This document shows, piece by piece, positions 1-10,367 of a stretch of 64,000 nt of DNA. Positions within the stretch are counted from its first letter, which is position 1; each line of letters begins with the position of its first letter. The notes under the pieces were generated by a model. That model was not told the DNA's origin. It saw nothing but the letters and a program-made list of their open reading frames with translations, and did no database searches. Location: assembly GCA_030867875.1 (NCBI GenBank), contig JAOWCC010000936.1:81315032-81379031 (forward strand), given 5' to 3'. The position numbers and the translations under genes were made by a program. The stretch is from Actinernus sp. WN-2022. Taxonomy: Eukaryota > Cnidaria > Anthozoa > Actiniaria > Actinernidae.

Positions 1-605
1 ATTAGTCTGTATCAAAATACCCAAAACAACAATAAAGCTAAATGAGTGAATTGGTACAAGAAGATAAAAAGAAGACCCCAGCCTGCTGTCCACTAAAACA
101 GTATTCATTTATACAGCACGAATTATGATAATATATGATATTATAATTTATTACACATCAGTGGGGTTGATATCCGTGTAATAAAGCCGTGAATAAAAAC
201 CATATCAGTGAAGTGATATCGTACGATTGCTTTTAGAAATAAATTTTGTTATGCTTAATTTTATGTTATTGTATTCACTTTACATGTATAATAAACAAAT
301 TATGACATGTTAAGAGCCTGATATCGTTTTTATTCACATACCAAGTGGCTTATCAAGCTCTTAACATGTAATAATCTCTATATATATATTTCGATAAATA
401 TATTCAAATGCACCGCTTCACAATGTTATTTTTGTGCTGCCGTGCAGTTTACAATCATGGGTGTTTGTTAGTACCTCAGAATACCAGACTGTTGTACCGG
501 GAGATAATCCCTTACTCTTTCTCGAAATAACACAAAGGTTCTTTAACATCCCCTCGTATAGATTAGAAGAGGAAGGAGACAAGGCCAAGGACTTATACGT
601 CCCTG

Positions 606-690
606 CCCAAGGACACGGCCGGGGTTCGAACCCGCGACCTCCCGCACTCTAGACCGTGCTTTACCAACTGGGCTAGCCAGTGAGGCGATC
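606..690 (-). repeat. tRNA-derived SINE head (unit 1)
   Basis: On the minus strand an A-box-like TAGCCCAGTTGG and a B-box-like GGGTTCGAACCCC lie at tRNA spacing, but the expected acceptor stem does not pair, so it is a tRNA-derived repeat and not a tRNA gene. Copies are in unit 2 (about 34795-34875) and unit 3 (about 60410-60488), so it predates the duplication. Confidence 0.7.
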
Positions 691-803
691 AAAGGTGGTC
701 AAACTCATCCAGTTCCTTGCTAGTTGTGAACTAATTAGTGGAACATTTAACTAAACTTGGCCGGCACAAGCTCGGGTAATAACAAACTTCATCTTCAGTG
801 TAC

Positions 804-947
804 CTTTTCTTCTCGTTCTTTCTCGGGTAATGTTTGTTTAAATGTACATTCCTCTAAATGCTGTTTCATCTCCAGTCTGTGAACCACCTCAGTGCAGCCA
901 TAATTGGGGCACTCCATCTTGAAGAACAAACAGTTCTTCTCGTGCTC
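804..947 (-). CDS. TRAF gene 1 exon 4 (TRAF-type zinc finger)
   Basis: A 144-nt phase-0 exon encoding 48 residues with ECPNYGC and a following HLEEC, the TRAF-type zinc-finger pattern. It ends in a charged stretch that leads into the coiled coil. The acceptor is TTCCAG and the donor GTACAC. Confidence 0.8.
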
Positions 948-3900
948 CTGGAAAGGTTGAGTATATCACGATCACTAACATTGTGTGAGAGGTTAAAAAC
1001 TTTGTGAAGCCTACTTACAGTTCCTCGATCTACGTCTTGTACGTACGAGGATCGCGCATTTTCTATTGCTGCGCCTAAGCTCTGGAACGCGCTGCCATGT
1101 AATATTAGAAACACCCAATCTGTCTCCCAGTTGAAATCTATATTTAAGACGTATTTATTTAATATTTAGTTTTATACGTATACATAGTTCGATACATCGT
1201 AGAGAGTATTGTAGTTACACATTGTAGTATAGTTTTATATTGTAGTTTCTACGATTGTAAGCGCATTGAGGCTTGCCGAGATGCGCACTAAGAACTGTAA
1301 TTATTATTATTATATGGCTTTGCGATTTCCTGCATTCTGATTGGTCGACGCGCGGTCCGTCTTTTTGCGTATTCGGACCACGGTCCGTCTTTTTGCGTAT
1401 TCGGACCGGCAATTTGTAAAAGAAAAATCAAGTAAACAGATGCATTAAAATTGAGTTTTGGTTGAATTTGATTTTTGGTTCTTTTTTCGAGAAATTGAAA
1501 AGAGCGGGAAATTGAGTTCACGCGCGCGCTTTTCGGAAGTAATATCAACCGTTAAGCGGAAGTGAAAAAAAAACATCTAAAAATACTAAAAAATGCCATA
1601 TAATAAACACCTTATTAACCTCGCTTGCTCGGTTAATAAGTAGTTATTATTATATTATTATAATTTTATTCAAATTCTGAGAAAAAGCATTAAAGCGCAC
1701 ATGAACCCAAATTTTGTATTATTACGATTTTAAAATTCCTATGAGAATACCAAGACTGGTCTAAATTACAGGAACAAAAGAATCCGCACAAGGAATTCTG
1801 GTAGCTGTCCCTGGGGTGGGGCATTTTGTTTTGCGTCAGCCTGGGCCCGGGGCATTTGTCGAAAAATTATCCCACCCCTCCTCTGTGTTTGTTTTTGTTT
1901 TGCTCAACTGATGAACACGTGCTTGCTTCATCGATCAACATGGCGGCGGAAAAGTCATCCGTGAACATGACGTTAGGAATTTCCCAGTTTCGGGGTGAAG
2001 TGTAGTGAGGGTGGGATTTGGGGGCACTTACGAAAGTGTTTGAAGGTGAGTATTGCATTACTTTAATAAAGAAAAGCGGTGAAATGTGGTTTTGAAACGG
2101 CGAAGAAATTTGCCGCGTTCGCTATACTTGCCCGGGGTGGGGCATTTGCATAGCTTAGCTGGCCCCACGGTGGGGCATTTCCAAAATGACAAAATCCCCA
2201 CAAATGCCCGGGGGGCATGGGCGGGCTTGGAATTGATAGCGACAATACTTTGCGTGTACTGCAGTGTAGCGCAGAGGTAATCACCACTACACTAAGCCCG
2301 TCTACCACCGTTCGGAATGTGACAAATCTTTATCTTTATCCTTGACTTGTCATGAGAATAACGATTATCGTAATTTCAGCGGCCAATAAGAATTTACGAT
2401 AATCGTAATTTCAAACTCGAGATTATGTTGATTAGCGAGGACGGCACTCACTTCGAGATGTCGTATTGTTCCACTCCAGATACACATTGGATCAATTGGA
2501 CAACTCACAACGAGTTCTAAGACCTCACGCTTCATAAAGTTGTCAGAGAACACCTGTTAAACACGGAATAAGAGTTGCAGTGAATGACGGCATCCTAGGG
2601 TGGGTCAGTCAGCGCAGACTGACGTCACATGATTGATCTCACAGCGCAGACTGACATCACATGACTGCCCTGACAGAATTATGCCAAAACCGTTCCTTTT
2701 GTAGGCATGATCTAATTCTGTGATGATGTGATGTGACTGGGCATAAAAATGATATTTTTTTAAATGGTAACACAATAATCGTAGTGCTGCCTAAACCCAG
2801 ACATTTTCTCAGGGTTCTCCGGTTTTCCTCCCTCCATAAAAATCAATTGAGTGCAAAGAATATATGAATGTATTAGGAAGTGTGTGTGGAATGAGTCTCG
2901 GATACATTAGCTGTTTAAGCAACTGAAATAACAGCGAGAACACCTTAATGTGTTCTAGCGAACTGGTCAGAATGCACTTTGTCTTGAATGATCTTCTTAA
3001 CTTTTCAGCAGACAGATGTCATTTAGAGCACTATGTAGCTGCTTAATTTAATACTGCATCTCCGAACGGAGATCAATAAGTTTGTGTGCTGATTTTAGCT
3101 AGCCAGTATCCGAGGAATTTGAGCAGAATTCCAGGACAGGTTGCTCACAAGCTTTACTCCATGCCATCAGGTACTGAATGGCCTTTATAAGTTCTACCAT
3201 GCATGCAGTACAACTTACACCATGCATATATGTGAAGTTCTCTAAACATGAACTCCATTTATGAATACTAGGTACTGTTTAGATAGGCCTGATAATACTA
3301 GATAACTGTAGTTATTATACGACTTGGCGTTTTCGAGTGCAAATACGGGCTAAAACGAGTGCAAATATGAGACGGTATTACACGGGTCGCAAACCGGTTT
3401 GCACAGGTTTATTCAACACTTAAAAGGTTTTGTAAGCGCGCGAGCCAATCGAAATGGGGCTGTTTGAGTAACAGCCAATCAGCTTTTAGCGCGCGAAAAA
3501 AACTTTTCAGTGCGCGCCCGCCCCCGACGTGAGGCTGAGAGATTTCTTCTCTCAAGATTTCTTCTCTCAAGATTTTCTTCAAACAGAGCAGTAAGGTAAG
3601 CGAAAACAAACATGTTTTGTTCGTGTTAGCTGTCGTATAATAAACAATTTATTACACGAAGAGTTGTGTAATACGGCTGGGAATTTTTACTCGTCAATTT
3701 TATTTTTTCTCGCCTTTCAGGCTCGAAAAAATAAAACTGACTCGTAAAAATACCCAGCCGTATTACACAACTTTCCGTGTAATAAGCTCTTTATAATGAA
3801 CTGGATGAACTGTATAATGTCATGACTCCTTATACTAATCAGTGACGTCAACAATGCCATACCTCGTGGGGCAACAGTAATGTGTCATCTCGGATGCATC

Positions 3901-5300
3901 TCAACAAGCCACTTGGTCTGTAACAATAGATGAACACTCGTCAGTAAATACAGATGGAACGTTAAGTACCCGGGGGGGGGGGGGGGACTCCCCATAAAAA
4001 TAGACGGGGGTGCTCGACCTATCTTTTAGGGGTTAAAATCGTTAGCAGTGCTATCTCTTAGGGGTCTTCCAAAGGTCTGCTATCTTTTAGGGGTCTCCGA
4101 GACCCAAAATTTTTGTGGCCGAGAAAAAATAGAGCTGGATCCTCGAGCATGAGACCCCACAAGTTGAATCGGTATAATGTCTTTATATAGTCTCTAATAA
4201 ATCCAATTAATGCCATTTTCTTGTCTTTTGGAGTGCTATCTTTTAGGGGTAAATTGTTTGTGAGCCACGCCCATATTGCTATCTTTTAGGGGTGAATTTC
4301 ATTTCTCACGTCGAGCACCCCCGTCTATTTTTATGGGGAGTCCCCTCCCCGGGGTTAAGTATGGGCTTAACGCCATGCTTTCCTCGTCAGTGAAAGATAT
4401 GATATCACGCGGGAAGGACTGGCAAGTCTAACAAATGTGGACCGTACCTCGATTGCTTCTCCGCGGTATTTATTAGTCACGAAGTTAAAGACGAGTCTCC
4501 ATCTTCCTCGTTATAATTCTACTTTTCTTCGGCGTGTTGTAAGCCTTCAAGCAATGATTTATTCTACGTCGATGTTGAGTATTTGTCATTTGGCATTTTA
4601 CCAGCACTCGGCCACCTTGTATAGGTTTACTAGCTTTGTGGTTATGAGATCGAGGTTTCATTCAGTTAGCTTTTTATAAGATCACGCCAAGCCGACCTCT
4701 GCTGGCAATGAGGACCAATGAGTGTGGTCACCGCCAGAGATTTGTTTTCGTCGCTCAGTGGTTCTTTTAGGCCCCTATTTTGGAGACGGGACCGCCATTT
4801 TACGTAGCCATCCACGACGGGGATTCACAGTCCCCAATGTCGAGAACCAGGTTTATAAACCTTGAAATTCACTACATGCCTTGACTGGGGATTTGAACCC
4901 AAACCTTTATGATGGCCTTCGGCGTGAAAGGCTTGTGGGGTTTCATGTGGCGTGTGACCTAAAGGCCTCTACGTTCCTATATATACACACGACCTGACAT
5001 AATAAGTTAGCGCGTTTCAACCTTCTGACCGAAAACGCTGCATCGGGTATATTTAACAAGGACTACATGTTGTTCTCGCTTTTTGAAGGTAAGGCATGGT
5101 TATAATGATATAGGGAATTAAGCCAGTTGAGGTGAGATTAAGAGATATACTCACTCAATAATTCGTTCAGCACACAATCTGCAGTAGAAATGTCCGCATG
5201 CCGTCTGTCGCGGGTCTCTCAAGACGTACTCACAGAATGAGCACAAGTACTTGGACTGGAGGTTCTGCCTGTCAGCCGCTGACAACACATATCCTGACAT
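804..5300 (-). CDS. TRAF-like adaptor gene 1, 5' four exons (3' exon outside window)
   Basis: Minus-strand gene with exons 5155-5300, 3863-3917, 2452-2553 and 804-947. The first exon starts at an ATG and encodes most of a RING finger (C20, C23, C35, H37, C40, C43). The 55-nt exon supplies the final Cys and Asp, giving the C3HC3D pattern of TRAF RINGs. The next two exons encode a TRAF-type zinc-finger region with the CPNYGC motif. All donors are GT and acceptors AG, and phases agree across every junction. The coiled-coil/MATH exon lies left of base 1. TRAF proteins link receptors to NF-kB and MAPK signalling, and the RING usually acts as a ubiquitin ligase. The exon model was deduced by eye without transcript support. 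Confidence 0.8.
980..1310 (+). mobile_element. LINE 3' end fragment (unit 1)
   Basis: Codes in broken frames for the reverse-transcriptase C-terminal motif (AAPKLWNALP in the better-kept unit 2 copy). A 3' tail with AAGCGCATTGAGG follows, ending in an ATT microsatellite. It is a 5'-truncated, dead copy in the intron between TRAF exons 3 and 4. Confidence 0.75.
1722..1804 (-). other. Micro-inverted segment relative to units 2 and 3
   Basis: About 83 bases match the reverse complement of 35874-35956 and of the equivalent unit 3 segment. The flanking sequence present in units 2 and 3 on both sides is missing here. Confidence 0.85.
2452..2553 (-). CDS. TRAF gene 1 exon 3 (zinc-finger region)
   Basis: A 102-nt phase-0 exon encoding 34 residues that begin VFSDNFMKREVL, followed by CP...C and a HLE end. 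This is the typical start of the TRAF zinc-finger region. The flanking splice signals are AACAG and GTGAGT. Confidence 0.8.
3310..3795. mobile_element. Unit-1-specific insertion with internal hairpin
   Basis: Absent from unit 2, where the flanks are joined (about 37775). The right part is a long inverted repeat: TGTAATACGGCTGGG...TTTTACTCGTCAATTTT pairs with its complement across CCTTTCAGG (about 3663-3771). Ends read TTATTATACGAC and CGTGTAATAAGC. A small non-autonomous DNA element is likely. Confidence 0.7.
3863..3917 (-). CDS. TRAF gene 1 exon 2 (55-nt microexon completing the RING)
   Basis: Lies between an acceptor (CAG right of 3917) and a donor (GTATGG left of 3863). One base completes the split codon of exon 1, then 18 codons follow, including the RCIRD motif that supplies the last Cys and Asp of the RING. 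The exon ends in phase 0, matching the next exon. It is conserved at 37847-37901 and 62741-62795, where unit 3 has one Leu-to-Met change. Confidence 0.75.
3969..4354. mobile_element. 386-bp inverted-repeat element with 7-bp target duplication
   Basis: TTAAGTA flanks both sides (3962-3968, 4355-4361), and unit 2 shows the single-copy site near 37948. The ends are CCCGGGG...ACTCCCCATAAAAATAGACGG and its complement. The interior repeats CTATCTTTTAGGGGT several times in both orientations. It contains a 16-base G run. Confidence 0.85.
5155..5300 (-). CDS. TRAF gene 1 exon 1 (RING finger)
   Basis: Encodes 48 codons plus two bases, starting at the ATG whose complement is 5298-5300. An in-frame extension upstream begins only with TTG, so the ATG is preferred. 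The donor is GTGAGT immediately left of 5155. The motif CxxC...CxHxxCxxC is complete here except for the last metal ligand pair, which lies in the next exon. Confidence 0.8.
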
Positions 5301-8300
5301 CGCAGTCCACGCGCGAGGAACTAAGTACCCACTGTACTCAAAACCTCCACCGCAAACGTGACCCAAGTAAAATGGACGGGCCCAAGAGTTGCTGTTTTCT
5401 CGTTTGGAAGAGGCAAATAGCGATTAGCAGAAGGACAATTGTTAATATTAGTCCTTCCTAAGCCTGTGGAAAACATTAAAGAGAAATATTAGTTTTTGAC
5501 ATAAAAGCGACAAAATATTTTGATTTCAAAGCCGGTTTCAAAATTTCAAAACTGAGACAGATTGAACTAGAGGCCGACGATAGAGGTTTATGATTTATTA
5601 GCGTTATGCGATAGAATTAAAGTCTTATTATTCAGTGGCTAAGTATCCCGAACTTTGATAATACAGTATATATGATTATTCAAGGTCCCGAGGGAAGGGG
5701 TAGTCTAATGTTTTTAAGAGAACCAGGTTTTTTTTGTCCAGGGAAATAACTGGGTAATAATTGTTACATAGCCATAAGTTTTCCAGACACAATTGCACGC
5801 TCTCACTGGCTGATTCAGGGTCACGTGGCAGTGATCAAAATCCAATGTTTCCCGCGCGGGCAACAATTGATCCGCCACGTGATCACATCGTGACAGAAGA
5901 AGGGGTGATGTGTCGTGCGCGTCACTAGCTAGCTAAAGACGGGAAATATTTGTTTACCAAAATGTCTAGATCTTCATCAAAATCTGATCATTTTTCGTCG
6001 AAAGAAAGCATTCAAAATGCTCCAAAGAAACAATTTACATCTTTATCAAGCGCGAGGGTGAGAAATTGGTAGCTAAAAAGGGATGCAAGAAGATACGTAT
6101 ACAAAACGATACTAAAAATGCCGTAGCGATGTTGGCAGCATTTTGTGTTGAAAAGCAGCTTCCCGACGAGAAGACGACAAACCTCGCTCGTATCAGGTAT
6201 GTCCTGTATTTATGCACAACTTTACCTCTAGTAAAACTTATAAATGTCTATATAACAAATCACTTAATAAAGGACTATCCCCTCGGGAATCAGTGAGTTT
6301 TGTTTCCCCTCGATCCTCGATGTTCCCCTCGGGACTGGTGTATAATAGGCCGACTCTCGTACAGAAGTAAGTTGCTTTAATAACTACTTTTAATCTATCC
6401 TGTTTGTTACTGAGTAAGTAGTCAGCAACCTGATTTATAATACACATGCACTACCGAACAATATAACTTAACTATATTCTATACGAGATTCCATACAACC
6501 GAGGGGTGAGAGAAGGACACAATGTCGCGGGGTCGAGGTACTACGTGGTCCCAGGCCTCCCCGCTTTTCCTAACTCGGTTTCTCGTATCTCGCATTCTCA
6601 CGTCTCGGATTCTCGCGTCTCGGATTCTCGATCGCATTTCGCACTCTCATATTTCGAATCTCAAATTCTCACATCTCCGATTCTCGTATCTTGGATTCTC
6701 GGTTTCTCATGAATCCCGGCCTTCAAAACAAGTCCACCAAATTTTCTTTTTGCTAGATCGAAGCTCGAGCAAGTTGAAATGCTTTTGTCTTGTACTCGAC
6801 ACTGATTGGCTCAAATAACCACAAGTTGGAATGTTTTTGTTTTCGTTCTGCAATGTGATTGTTTCTCGTTGTCTAAGTGGCCCCGGTTGCTAAATTAATT
6901 CCATACGTACTTCTGGTAATCACCGGACGTTATCAACTAGTTTGCATAATGAGTATTCGAAATAGCCTGACTTTCAGGAGAAACTAGGGAGTTTAAGAAA
7001 CCACGACGGCAACGTCTAGGACGACGGCATAAAACAATAGCCTTAATTACAAAATACGATAACTGCACGTGAAAATACACGCAGTCGCCTACATTTCAAC
7101 CGTTATATATATTTGTCTGCAAAAATACAACGTGAAAACCATACGTTTTACGTTCCAAAGAGAACACGAACGTCAAAAATTTCGTTCGGCGTGAAGGGAA
7201 CTTTATGGTTATCATATTTTTCGAAAATTTGGATGTGAAAAATAATTAAAGGGGAATAAAGGAAAAAGGAAAAAACAAATTTCGGGAAAAAACACTTTTC
7301 TGTGTCCCGTCGTCACTGCCGTCGCCGTCCTGGTTCGAGACGGCTGAAATTCAGGCTATATTCCTCTTTTGCTCTGACGAAGGGCTAGCGCTCGAAATGT
7401 CTGCTGCTACTCGCTTTCCACCGGTCAGTATCTAGTAATCTGCAGACTGGCTTTCTACGGCGGAAAGCATACCTCGATCGACTTTAGTTGATTATACCAG
7501 TGCCGGTTTATATGACACGCTCTTGCTCGAGACTATATTCGTCCAGTAATGTTGCTCCATTTTTTTCCTAGCTGGAAATGAGCTGAGACAGCTGTCGAGA
7601 CTGTTCGAACAGCCAACGTTTCTGTGAGTTCGAATATCGAACTCAGATCCAACTTGAGTTTATTTACAGATTATACTGACCGGCTTTCCACGGCGGTAAG
7701 CATACCTCAATCGACTTTAGTTGATTATACCAGTGTTTATATTGCACCTATCAGCGGCTGACCCGAGGGGTCGACCCCCGGGCTGACCAGGGGAATTGTA
7801 AAAAGATAGAAACAATCTTGACGATTTCCCCCAGGGGTAGGGGAATCGTCCCTTTCGAAGTCCCCTGGTTAGGTCTTACACGACCTACATGACCTAAACA
7901 TAACAAAGTTATTATGCCTCGTAATGATTTCATTTAAATACCAAACTTCAAGAATACTCGACATCGAAATTCTACGCTGGTCTCGGTAGCTATAAAGTCT
8001 CGGTATATCTCATATCACGCTTTAACTCTAAAACAATATCCGTGGTTAGTTTCATGACAAAAACAATTCGAACAAATCCCCCACCCCAGTTTTCCAACCC
8101 TAAAACAAAGGCGAGCATTTCCCCGACCCCAGGGGCAATGTTTGCATTCAATCCTCCTGCATTCCCCCACATATCACCGTGGTTAGCCATATTACCGTGG
8201 ATAGGTGCATATGACACGCTCTTGCTCTAGACTACATTCGTCCAGTAATGTTGCTCCACTTTTTTCCTAGCTGGAAATGAGCTGAGATAGCTGTCGAGAT

Positions 8301-8305
8301 ACCCC

Positions 8306-8406
8306 GGTGCCAGAGGCTTTCTTCGAGAACGGAGCCGCGAAGCGGCGATCAGCGAGCCGCGAAGCGCTGATCGGCGGCTCCGTTCTTGAAGTAAGCCTCT
8401 GGCACC
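8306..8406. repeat. Palindrome with GAAGCG core
   Basis: GGTGCCAGAGGC to the left pairs with GCCTCTGGCACC to the right. The inner part pairs through CGGAGCCGC and GCGGCTCCG, with repeated CGCGAAGCG at the centre. Confidence 0.8.
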
Positions 8407-9046
8407 AGGGTACTGTCGATCGAGACTGTTCGAACGTAAATCGAACAGCCAACGTTTCTGTGAGTTCGATTTAATCGAACAAAACCAAAAATACCCGTGC
8501 TGTGAACACATTTTGACTGGTTTGGCCGAACTGAAGCCGCCGTATAAATTCCAAGTAGTGACAAGAGAGCTGAGAGAGATCACTGGGAATAATGTTTACA
8601 TATCTACATCACTATGACCAGTCTAAATTATTATACGTTCTGTCGGTTAGAGCTGTTCTTCAAGTATAAAGTTAATTAAAATAACGAATGAATATTCGTT
8701 TATAGAACGTTTGTATGTCGAGTTATAACTTCTGTAATGTTTAATATTTTATATCTTACAGTCTCGAAGTGGAATCGGCATAAGCTAATACAGTATCTCA
8801 CCTGGCAGGACCAAACGAAGAGAGCCATCCATTGCCATAATTATCCATAAGAGGAGAGACAGCTTACTAGTCTTAGGGTATCATATGCATAAAATACATT
8901 TGATATGACGTGGCTCAGGACACCCCGCGGGATATATCAGTTCTCCGAAATAACATATTGATTGTGCCCTGACCTGTTGTCATTATATATCAGGGGAATC
9001 CCCTCAACACTCCCTTTTATAGAAAGGCTTTTGGGCAATCCCTTTA

Positions 9047-9142
9047 TGTAGGACGACACGAATTTTTACCAAAAATACAATAGAATACAACACAATACAA
9101 TTCAATACAACAATAGAACAGCAATTCGTGTCGTCCTACATG
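9047..9142. mobile_element. Small inverted-repeat element, about 96 bp
   Basis: TGTAGGACGACACGAATT and its complement enclose an AATACAA-rich core. It is absent from the corresponding part of unit 2 (near 47040). Confidence 0.65.
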
Positions 9143-9349
9143 AACGGATGGCCGGCTTTTGTGATAAAGAAGACGGATAACTTAGGTAATATTTAACACA
9201 ACAATGAAAACTGACATTTTCTTAATAACGGAGTAATTACCGCATCATAGACGGGAACTTTCCCGGGGGAATTGTCCCTGTTTCTGTCACTAATGTTCTG
9301 AGCCTGCCAGCAATGTCATCAGAGCCTATCAGGCCGGCAAAAATGCTAA

Positions 9350-9354
9350 CAACA
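9350..9354. repeat. Target-site duplication, left copy
   Basis: CAACA directly precedes the first terminal base of the element and is repeated after its last base. Confidence 0.85.
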
Positions 9355-9556
9355 AGTAGTATAGTCGGAGTTAAAATGATACCCGGTGATTTTTTCAACA
9401 AAAATGCAAGCGCTTTAAGGTTGTTTTTTTTTTTTCTTCGGTCGGGACGTCCTTGGTAATGTTTTCTTGCCCAAGAAAAAAAAAAAAAACCTTAAAGCGC
9501 TTGCATTTTTCTTGAAAAAATAACCGGGTATCAGTTTTAACTCCGACTATACTACT
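9355..9556. repeat. Terminal palindrome, left end (hairpin-capable)
   Basis: The first about 80 bases (9355-9435) are the near-perfect reverse complement of 9476-9556. The 40-nt loop (9436-9475) begins CTTCGGTCGGG and ends GCCCAAG. The arms include AAAATGCAAGCGCTTTAAGG and its complement. Confidence 0.9.
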
Positions 9557-9714
9557 GGGATCCTAAGGGTTGAAATTCTCTCGCAACACCCAAAGTGTCG
9601 CCCTGAGGAATTTTTTTTTTTTTTATACCCTATTGGAGAAATGCCCAAAAAGGGACAAACTTGAGCATCTATTAGAGGAGTCGTTAGTATACTGTACATC
9701 GCCACCAAATGGTA
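9355..9714 (+). repeat. Left terminal inverted repeat of the element
   Basis: About 360 bases match the reverse complement of 24148-24502. Identity is near perfect from 9489 to about 9690, then decays. It contains the terminal palindrome (9355-9556), then a GGATCC-containing segment, a 14-15-base T tract, and a copy of the upstream leader of the polymerase gene. The repeat may therefore supply a promoter to genes at both ends. Confidence 0.9.
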
Positions 9715-9820
9715 TTAGTATATATTCTTTATTCCACGATATTAACGTTTGTTGTCATCTTAGTACACATTAATACCATACAGATTGAACAAGCTGAAGA
9801 ACCTAAACGTAGACGCCACA
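9715..9820 (+). promoter_or_regulatory. Leader upstream of the first element gene
   Basis: AT-rich sequence between the end of the left inverted repeat and the first ATG, including TATATTC at about 9720. It probably carries the promoter for the two plus-strand genes, but no motif is decisive. Confidence 0.35.
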
Positions 9821-10234
9821 ATGACTGAGATAGTAACTTGTGATTGGTTGCTGCGAGGAAAGGACGCGAAATGCGCAAAGAAGATTTCGAAGACATCGAA
9901 GTACTGTGCTCAACATAACTTTCAGATTTCGAAAGGCTGCGCCCCATTCGTGCCATGCTCGAAGTGCGGTAAAGGATGTCGTACGAGTTACGGGCTTTGC
10001 TCAGGATGCGGCGCACCTCAACGTCGCCTTATTCGTAATAAGGAGAACCCCGATATAAAACGCGCTAAGAAGTTCGACAAGATGTTAGATGAATGTGCGA
10101 TACATCCAAAAGTGGTGGAACCAGAGAAAGACCCATGCAGGCAACGTAGCATTGACCACGGATCCAAAAGCGGTGGAACCAGAGGCTCTCATCCATGCGT
10201 TCGACGAGGCGTTGGCTGCCTTGAGGATCCGTGA
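9821..10234 (+). CDS. Cys-rich zinc-binding small protein
   Basis: A 137-residue product from the ATG at 9821; a longer frame would need a TTG. The N-terminal half has a Cys/His pattern (C..C..YC..H, then CSKC...C and CSGC) that suggests two small zinc-binding modules, often seen in large DNA viruses as short C-x-G-x-C-x-C-x-H proteins. The last 40 residues look unlike the rest: a block starting CCAAAAG at 10106 recurs at 10164, 58 bases later, which shifts the frame, and the alternative frame after the second block stays open to 10245. The C-terminus may therefore be a product of a small duplication. It lies before the TFIIB-like gene on the same strand. Function is unknown; a regulatory or nucleic-acid-binding role is inference only. 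Confidence 0.7.
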   Translation: MTEIVTCDWLLRGKDAKCAKKISKTSKYCAQHNFQISKGCAPFVPCSKCGKGCRTSYGLCSGCGAPQRRLIRNKENPDIKRAKKFDKMLDECAIHPKVVEPEKDPCRQRSIDHGSKSGGTRGSHPCVRRGVGCLEDP

Positions 10235-10257
10235 GAAGGACGATTAGGAATCGCAAC

Positions 10258-10328
10258 GGAAAAAAAAAAAAAAGAACGAAGAAAAGTTGTCGCATGACTT
10301 CTCTTCATTCTTTTTTTTCTTTTTTTTT
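10258..10328 (+). terminator. A-tract/T-tract hairpin between element genes
   Basis: A run of about 14 A followed by GAACGAAGAAAAG can pair with CTTCTCTTCATTC followed by a T run, around a 12-nt loop. It sits in the 133-bp gap between the Cys-rich gene and the TFIIB-like gene, so it could mark a transcript end or act as a spacer. Poly-A/T length noise in assembly is possible. Confidence 0.35.
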
Positions 10329-10367
10329 AATTAAACAGATGACATCTATAGCATATACGGCTACATC

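Larger units (their letters stand above)
948..2451. other. Intron of TRAF gene 1 rich in inserted repeats
   Basis: Contains the LINE tail, a unit-1-specific insertion at about 1311-1645 that begins TATATGGCTTTGCG and ends near GGTTAATAAG, and the inverted segment 1722-1804. It also holds the right two thirds of a nested inverted-repeat element (to about 2413). No coding exon is apparent. Confidence 0.6.
5301..9349. other. Upstream region of TRAF gene 1, repeat-rich, no convincing gene
   Basis: Contains a degenerate 15-bp minisatellite (about 6575-6710, CTCGNNTCTCGGATT type). A low-quality frame at about 5960-6200 could be a remnant of a transposon protein. There is a perfect-arm palindrome at 8306-8406, and an inverted repeat at about 9047-9142 (TGTAGGACGACACGAATT and its complement). 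The TRAF promoter should lie here, but no motif identifies it. Confidence 0.5.

Noticed and set aside
606..690. tRNA gene on the minus strand
   Set aside because: A and B boxes are present but the acceptor stem does not pair and copies sit in a repeat context; it is treated as a tRNA-derived SINE.
2063..2308. 81-codon minus-strand frame, repeated exactly at 36530-36775
   Set aside because: Lies inside the nested inverted-repeat element; conservation is due to recent duplication.
5960..6200. Possible Crypton-like or other transposon protein exon
   Set aside because: Short, interrupted by stops, with only a vague helical segment; not supportable as a gene.
9570..9773. Plus-strand frame in the left terminal repeat
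   Set aside because: It lies across the duplicated repeat and a T tract and ends at once after the repeat; it is a shadow of the polymerase leader.
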